From Patescibacteria group bacterium (GTDB lineage: Bacteria; Patescibacteria; ABY1; JAGPKW01), in NCBI GenBank assembly GCA_021735565.1, contig JAIPGT010000008.1, positions 1 to 17,813 of the forward strand: 17,813 bases of DNA. Reading direction: 5' to 3'. The notes under the pieces are model-generated. The model did no database searches. It saw only the letters and a list, made by a program, of their open reading frames with translations, and had not been told where the DNA came from. Shown piece after piece: positions 14,908 to 17,813 of this stretch; within the stretch, counting starts at the first letter, position 1, and every line of letters starts with the position of its first letter. The position numbers were made by a program, and so were the translations under genes.

Positions 14908-14916
14908 TGATAAAAT
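14908..14916 (+). promoter_or_regulatory. Extended -10 promoter for the membrane protein/rodA operon
   Basis: TGATAAAAT is a TGn extension plus TAAAAT. The expected start is near 14923, about 24 nt before the ATG at 14947. With the opposite-strand element it forms an imperfect inverted repeat (14891-14916), so the two polymerases would compete for overlapping sites. Confidence 0.5.
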
Positions 14917-14946
14917 TAAGACTGTAGAAATATTTATTTTTATAAT

Positions 14947-15807
14947 ATGAATTATACAGGAATAACTGATAAAAAATTAGAAAAGAGTCTTTGGTTTTTA
15001 AAAAATAAAAAAAAGATAAGATTTATTATATATGCTATTGTTTTTATTATAGCTGATATTTTTTGGAGTATTTTTATTTTTAATTTTATATTATTTTTGG
15101 CTTCTATAAATTCTGGTGGATTTGAAACATTATATTTAAATAATGTAGATTTTATTTCTAAAAATTATAATAATTTTTCTTCTTATATTGAAGAAGTTAC
15201 TCCTTATGAATTAAAAATATTAAATATTGGTTATATAAATACTTATAGCTCATATAAAACTGATATTTATGCGGAAGTAAAAAATGAAAATTCTTTATAT
15301 AGAATTTCTAATTTGGATTATTATTTTTCTTGGGATGGAGGTAGAAGTAAAACTCAATCTACTTTTGTTGAAAAAGGAGAAACTAAATATTTATTTTCTT
15401 TAGGAAATGATGTTTCTGGCATTTCTAATTTAGAGATTGTTATAGATTCTATAAATTATGATGCAAATTTAAATGATACTGGATTATTTTCTTCTGGAAA
15501 TAAAAGATCAGATAAATTAAATATTGATACTTTAGATACTTCTATTAAAGCAGTTTCTTCTATAAAAGTTCTTAATTATTCTGTAAAAAATAATTCTATT
15601 TATGATTATAACAATGTAATTGTTTATCCTGTTATATTTGATTCTAATAATAAACCAATTTTTATTTATAGAAATAATATTGGTAAATTATTATTTAAAG
15701 AAAATAAAGAATTTAGTATTAATTTACCTTTAAATATTACGGGTATATCTAAAGTTGGTGTTTTTCCTGAGCTTAACTTGTATGTAGAAGATAATTATAT
15801 ATACTAA
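14947..15807 (+). CDS. Single-pass membrane protein of unknown function, upstream of rodA
   Basis: The 286-residue protein has a basic cytoplasmic N-terminus (residues 1-25, with K-N-K-K-K-I-R), one long transmembrane helix at about 26-53, and an external domain of about 230 residues. That domain is rich in Asn, Ser, Tyr and beta-prone segments (YYFSWDGGRSKTQSTFVEKGE; IKVLNYSVKNNSIYDYNNV). The repeated pattern of a bond between 'V-K-N-x-S' strands and a polar turn suggests immunoglobulin-like beta sandwiches, as in other envelope proteins, but no family is recognised. Its stop overlaps the rodA start by one base (TAATG), so translation is probably coupled. This suggests a cell-wall or envelope role, by context only. 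Confidence 0.8.
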   Translation: MNYTGITDKKLEKSLWFLKNKKKIRFIIYAIVFIIADIFWSIFIFNFILFLASINSGGFETLYLNNVDFISKNYNNFSSYIEEVTPYELKILNIGYINTYSSYKTDIYAEVKNENSLYRISNLDYYFSWDGGRSKTQSTFVEKGETKYLFSLGNDVSGISNLEIVIDSINYDANLNDTGLFSSGNKRSDKLNIDTLDTSIKAVSSIKVLNYSVKNNSIYDYNNVIVYPVIFDSNNKPIFIYRNNIGKLLFKENKEFSINLPLNITGISKVGVFPELNLYVEDNYIY

Positions 15808-16904
15808 TGAATATTCCAAAAATTATTCAACATTTTAAAAAGCTTGATTGGTTTCTTGTTTTAATAGTTTTTTTGTTATCTATTTATGGTCTTATTATTC
15901 AATATAGTTTAGATTCATCTGTTAATATGAATCTTTTTTGGAGACAGGTTATATATTTTGTTATTGCTTTTTTATTTATGTTTATTTTTTCTTTTTCTAA
16001 TATTTCTTTTTTGGATAGAAAGAAAATAAGGTCTATTTATTATATTTTTTGTATTATTTTACTTGCTTTAATAATATTTGGATCTATAACAAGGGGGGCT
16101 AAAAGTTGGATAGATTTTGGTATAGTTAAATTTCAACCATCTGAAATTGTTAAAATTATATCTATATTTTTAATTTCAGACTTTTGGTTTAGAAATTTTT
16201 CTGATAAATTAAACTTTAAAAAAGTTTTTTTTAGTTTTATTTTATTATTTCCTGCTATTTTCTTAATTATTTTACAACCTGATTTTGGTTCCGCATTTAT
16301 TATATTTACTATATGGGCTTTATATATTTTAATTTTAGATAGAAATATTTTTCATTATTTATTTTTTTTAATTTTTGGAATTTTAATTTCTTTATTTTTA
16401 TGGAACTTTGTTTTTACTGTTGAGCAACAAACTAGGGTTAATACTTTTATTAATCCACTATCCGATCCGCTTGTTTCTGGATACCAAGTTAGACAATCTA
16501 TGATAGCTATAGGATCAGGTGGAATTTTTGGAAAAGGTTTTAATTCTGGATTACAAAGTCAATTAAAATTTTTACCAGAACCTAGTAATGATTTTGTTTT
16601 TGCTGCTTTATCTGAGGAATTTGGTCTTATTGGGTCTTCTTTATTATTGTTATTGTTTATTATTTTATTTTATAGAATATTTTTAATAATAAAAAAATCT
16701 AAAAATTCTTTTGAGTCTTTAATAGCTCTGGGTGTTTTATTTTTATTTTTTGTTCAAATTTTTATAAATATAAGTATGAATTTAGGAATTATGCCTGTTA
16801 CTGGTATTTCTTTGCCTTTTATCAGTTCGGGTGGTAGTAATTTACTAGCTTCTTTTATTTGTATAGGGATTCTTTTATCTTTGGATTTTAATAATAAAAA
16901 ATAA
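15807..16904 (+). CDS. rodA: SEDS-family peptidoglycan glycosyltransferase, RodA type
   Basis: SEDS proteins polymerise lipid II into glycan strands together with a class B penicillin-binding protein. RodA serves cell elongation and FtsW division. The 365-residue polytopic protein has about ten hydrophobic segments. It carries RGAKSWIDFGIVKFQPSEIVKI, LQPDFGSAFI, DPLVSGYQVRQSMIAIGSGG, QSQLKFLPEPSNDFVFAALSEEFG and PVTGISLPFISSGGSNLL. The proposed catalytic Asp is D262 in the NDFVF segment. QSQLKFLPE is more like RodA than FtsW, so rodA is preferred. The usual H-T before that Asp is S-N here. Translation is probably coupled to the preceding gene by a TAATG overlap. No penicillin-binding protein partner is in the window. 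Confidence 0.88.
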   Translation: MNIPKIIQHFKKLDWFLVLIVFLLSIYGLIIQYSLDSSVNMNLFWRQVIYFVIAFLFMFIFSFSNISFLDRKKIRSIYYIFCIILLALIIFGSITRGAKSWIDFGIVKFQPSEIVKIISIFLISDFWFRNFSDKLNFKKVFFSFILLFPAIFLIILQPDFGSAFIIFTIWALYILILDRNIFHYLFFLIFGILISLFLWNFVFTVEQQTRVNTFINPLSDPLVSGYQVRQSMIAIGSGGIFGKGFNSGLQSQLKFLPEPSNDFVFAALSEEFGLIGSSLLLLLFIILFYRIFLIIKKSKNSFESLIALGVLFLFFVQIFINISMNLGIMPVTGISLPFISSGGSNLLASFICIGILLSLDFNNKK

Positions 16905-16956
16905 TATTTATAATATAATAAAAATTGTGGGAACGTGCGAGCTACGCGTTCCTACA
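16902..16956 (+). repeat. Dispersed hairpin element, copy A
   Basis: An AT-rich lead (AATAATATTTATA...ATAAAAATTG) is followed by a 12-bp stem at 16926-16937 and 16945-16956 (TGTGGGAACGTG / CGCGTTCCTACA, two G-U pairs) and the loop CGAGCTA. The same lead and stem order recur about 415 bp downstream. There is no T run after the stem, so it is not a classical terminator. Confidence 0.75.
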
Positions 16957-17019
16957 TGAATTACAAATTTCAAACAAAAAATCACATAATTATATATGTG
17001 AATTATGCTTTTATATAAT

Positions 17020-17056
17020 AAAAAAACAAACTAGATCAAAGATCTAGCTTGTTTTT
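17020..17056 (+). terminator. Terminator-like hairpin downstream of rodA
   Basis: The stem CAAACTAGATC / GATCTAGCTTG (17027-17037 and 17041-17051, one A-C mismatch) with loop AAA is followed by five Ts at 17052-17056 and preceded by a run of As, so it could act in both directions. It is the best candidate end for the rodA transcript, about 120 nt after the stop. Confidence 0.6.
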
Positions 17057-17199
17057 CAAGCTTAGATAATAAATTAATATTATCACCACTTAAATACTTA
17101 TTAGGTTTAAATATATTAAATAAATAATATATTTAAAAATTAAGTACATTTGTATTATAACTTATTAAAATAATAATACAATACCTAAAATATTGATAT

Positions 17200-17219
17200 T
17201 TATACACAAATTATACACA
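17200..17219 (+). other. Two DnaA-box-like nonamers one helical turn apart
   Basis: TTATACACA occurs at 17200-17208 and 17211-17219. Both fit the TTATNCACA DnaA-box consensus and are 11 bp apart. The surrounding sequence repeats AATTATACACA, so a short tandem duplication could explain them. No dnaA gene, DnaA trio or composition switch is seen here. Confidence 0.4.
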
Positions 17220-17308
17220 AATTATAAACTTGATTTTTAATAAAAATAATGTTTGATATTTTAAATATAATTTATAAAAAAACGCATGTAAAATATACGT
17301 GCAAATTT

Positions 17309-17370
17309 ATTAAATAATATTTATATTAATATATAAAAATTGTGGGAAAGCGCCTCGGCGCGTTCTCACG
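17309..17370 (+). repeat. Dispersed hairpin element, copy B
   Basis: It matches copy A in its lead (AAATAATATTTATA...ATAAAAATTGTGGGAA) and has a stem at 17342-17369 (GTGGGAAAGCGC / GCGCGTTCTCAC, one A-G mismatch, one G-U pair) with loop CTCG. It lies directly upstream of the tRNA promoter. Confidence 0.75.
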
Positions 17371-17376
17371 ATAATC

Positions 17377-17405
17377 TTGTTTTTTATCGCATTTTCTATT
17401 ATAAT
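17377..17405 (+). promoter_or_regulatory. Promoter of the tRNA-Glu gene
   Basis: TTGTTT (17377-17382), a 17-bp spacer and a perfect TATAAT (17400-17405). The start site would be near 17412, just before the mature tRNA 5' end at 17418. Confidence 0.7.
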
Positions 17406-17417
17406 GTCCCTATATTT

Positions 17418-17492
17418 GGCCTTATCGTCTAGTGGCTAGGACGTCGCCCTCTCACGGCGGAAACAGGGGTTCAATTCCCCTTGAGGCTACCA
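17418..17492 (+). tRNA. tRNA-Glu, anticodon CTC, CCA encoded
   Basis: A full cloverleaf folds. The acceptor stem is GGCCTTA / TGAGGCT with wobble pairs at 1-72 and 6-67. The D arm is GTC...GAC. The anticodon stem is TCGCC / GGCGG, with loop CTCTCAC and anticodon CTC at 17451-17453. The variable loop is AAAC. The T arm is AGGGG / CCCCT with loop TTCAATT. The discriminator is A73 and CCA is encoded at 17490-17492. The arm sequences closely match bacterial tRNA-Glu. C34 restricts reading to GAG, a minor codon here where GAA predominates, so a TTC isoacceptor should exist elsewhere. It is 5 nt upstream of the next gene, suggesting a shared transcript. Confidence 0.95.
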
Positions 17493-17497
17493 ATTAT

Positions 17498-17813
17498 ATG
17501 TTTGAATTACTTGCTCCATCTGGGAGTTTAAAAAAAATGAAGTTTGCTTTTGAATATGGTGCAGATGCTGTTTATATGGGTCTTCCTGATTTTAGTTTGA
17601 GGGCTAGATTAAATGATTATAATATTGATTCTGTTTATGAATCTATAGATTATGCTCATAAGATAGGAAAAAAAGTTTATGTAACTTTTAATATTTTTGC
17701 TCATAATAGTCATATAGAAAATTTAGAAAATTCAGAGGAAATAAAAAAATTTTTATCTTCAGATTCAAAGCCAGATGCTGTTATTTGTTCTGATCCTGGA
17801 ATTATACTTTGGA
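17498..17813 (+). CDS. Peptidase U32 family protein, 3'-truncated by the window edge
   Basis: The first 105 residues are present. The start MFELLAPSGSLKKMKFAFEYGADAVYMGLPDFSLRAR is the N-terminal signature of U32 proteins. It is followed by NDYNIDSV and the V-T-F-N-I-F-A-H-N-S-H segment of the TIM-barrel core. Members are called collagenase-like proteases, but several relatives (TrhP, RlhA, UbiU/UbiV) act in RNA hydroxylation or ubiquinone synthesis. A tRNA or rRNA hydroxylation role, requiring cysteines further along, is therefore as likely as proteolysis. The catalytic region is outside the window, so the subfamily cannot be set. The start codon is 5 nt after the tRNA CCA and has no Shine-Dalgarno sequence. 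Confidence 0.9.
   Translation, partial: MFELLAPSGSLKKMKFAFEYGADAVYMGLPDFSLRARLNDYNIDSVYESIDYAHKIGKKVYVTFNIFAHNSHIENLENSEEIKKFLSSDSKPDAVICSDPGIILW

Larger units (their letters stand above)
16905..17417. other. Long non-coding interval with hairpins and AT-rich DNA
   Basis: This 513-nt gap between rodA and the tRNA holds two copies of a hairpin element, a terminator-like hairpin, a pair of DnaA-box-like nonamers and the tRNA promoter, each listed separately. The stretches 17057-17199 and 17220-17340 are almost pure A and T; apart from a weak hairpin at 17283-17301 (GCATGT / ACGTGC) I see nothing in them. Only trivial ORFs of about 20 codons are present. Confidence 0.7.

Noticed and set aside
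16956..17318. Small ORFs of about 20 codons in the rodA-tRNA gap
   Set aside because: Too short, of low-complexity composition, without promoter support or a recognisable profile.
17041..17400. Replication origin at the DnaA-box-like sites
   Set aside because: Only two boxes, explained by a short tandem duplication; no dnaA, and codon third-position bias does not change across the site. Kept only as a candidate binding site.
1..17813. UGA=Gly or UGA=Trp recoding
   Set aside because: No in-frame TGA occurs in any gene; GGA/GGT and TGG are used normally for Gly and Trp.

Overview
This is a very AT-rich bacterial chromosome segment, most likely from a Patescibacteria/CPR lineage. The basis is the compact gene packing, the short or tailed ribosomal proteins, a secreted DUF5667-like protein, and single-pass membrane proteins of a kind common in that group. 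All genes read with standard stop codons and none contains an in-frame TGA. That argues against the UGA=Gly code of Gracilibacteria and Absconditabacteria. I assigned families from recognised motifs only; no database search was run.

Layout. Positions 1-885 hold the 3' part of prfA (RF1), which converges on and overlaps by 4 nt a minus-strand pair: a secreted Kazal-domain protein followed by miaA. Divergent promoters lie at about 3490-3575. Rightwards, a 41-residue membrane ORF and murB come first. A consensus promoter (TTGACA-17-TATAAT) then leads into a translation/transcription operon: infA, rpmJ, rpsM, rpsK, rpsD, rpoA, rplQ, rplM, rpsI. It ends in a strong terminator at 9089-9120. A gene with its own extended -10 promoter follows; it encodes a membrane protein with cytoplasmic AT-hooks. 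It converges on dnaE (minus strand), and the 220-nt gap between them holds a terminator, 29-bp direct repeats and a 20-bp palindrome. dnaE is preceded by a small membrane protein gene. A compact divergent promoter pair separates that gene from a membrane protein gene and rodA. A 513-nt non-coding stretch with two copies of a GC-rich hairpin element leads to tRNA-Glu(CTC) and the 5' part of a U32-family gene.

How the genes work together. Most of the window is core information processing: initiation (infA), ribosome assembly, transcription (rpoA), termination (prfA), tRNA modification (miaA, perhaps the U32 protein) and replication (dnaE). murB and rodA supply peptidoglycan precursor synthesis and glycan polymerisation. 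The less conventional parts are the secreted Kazal-type inhibitor candidate, the AT-hook membrane protein, an RNA polymerase alpha subunit whose C-terminal domain is replaced by a lysine-rich tail, and the dispersed hairpin repeats. No start codon has a visible Shine-Dalgarno sequence. I see no phage, insertion sequence, CRISPR array or defence cassette.
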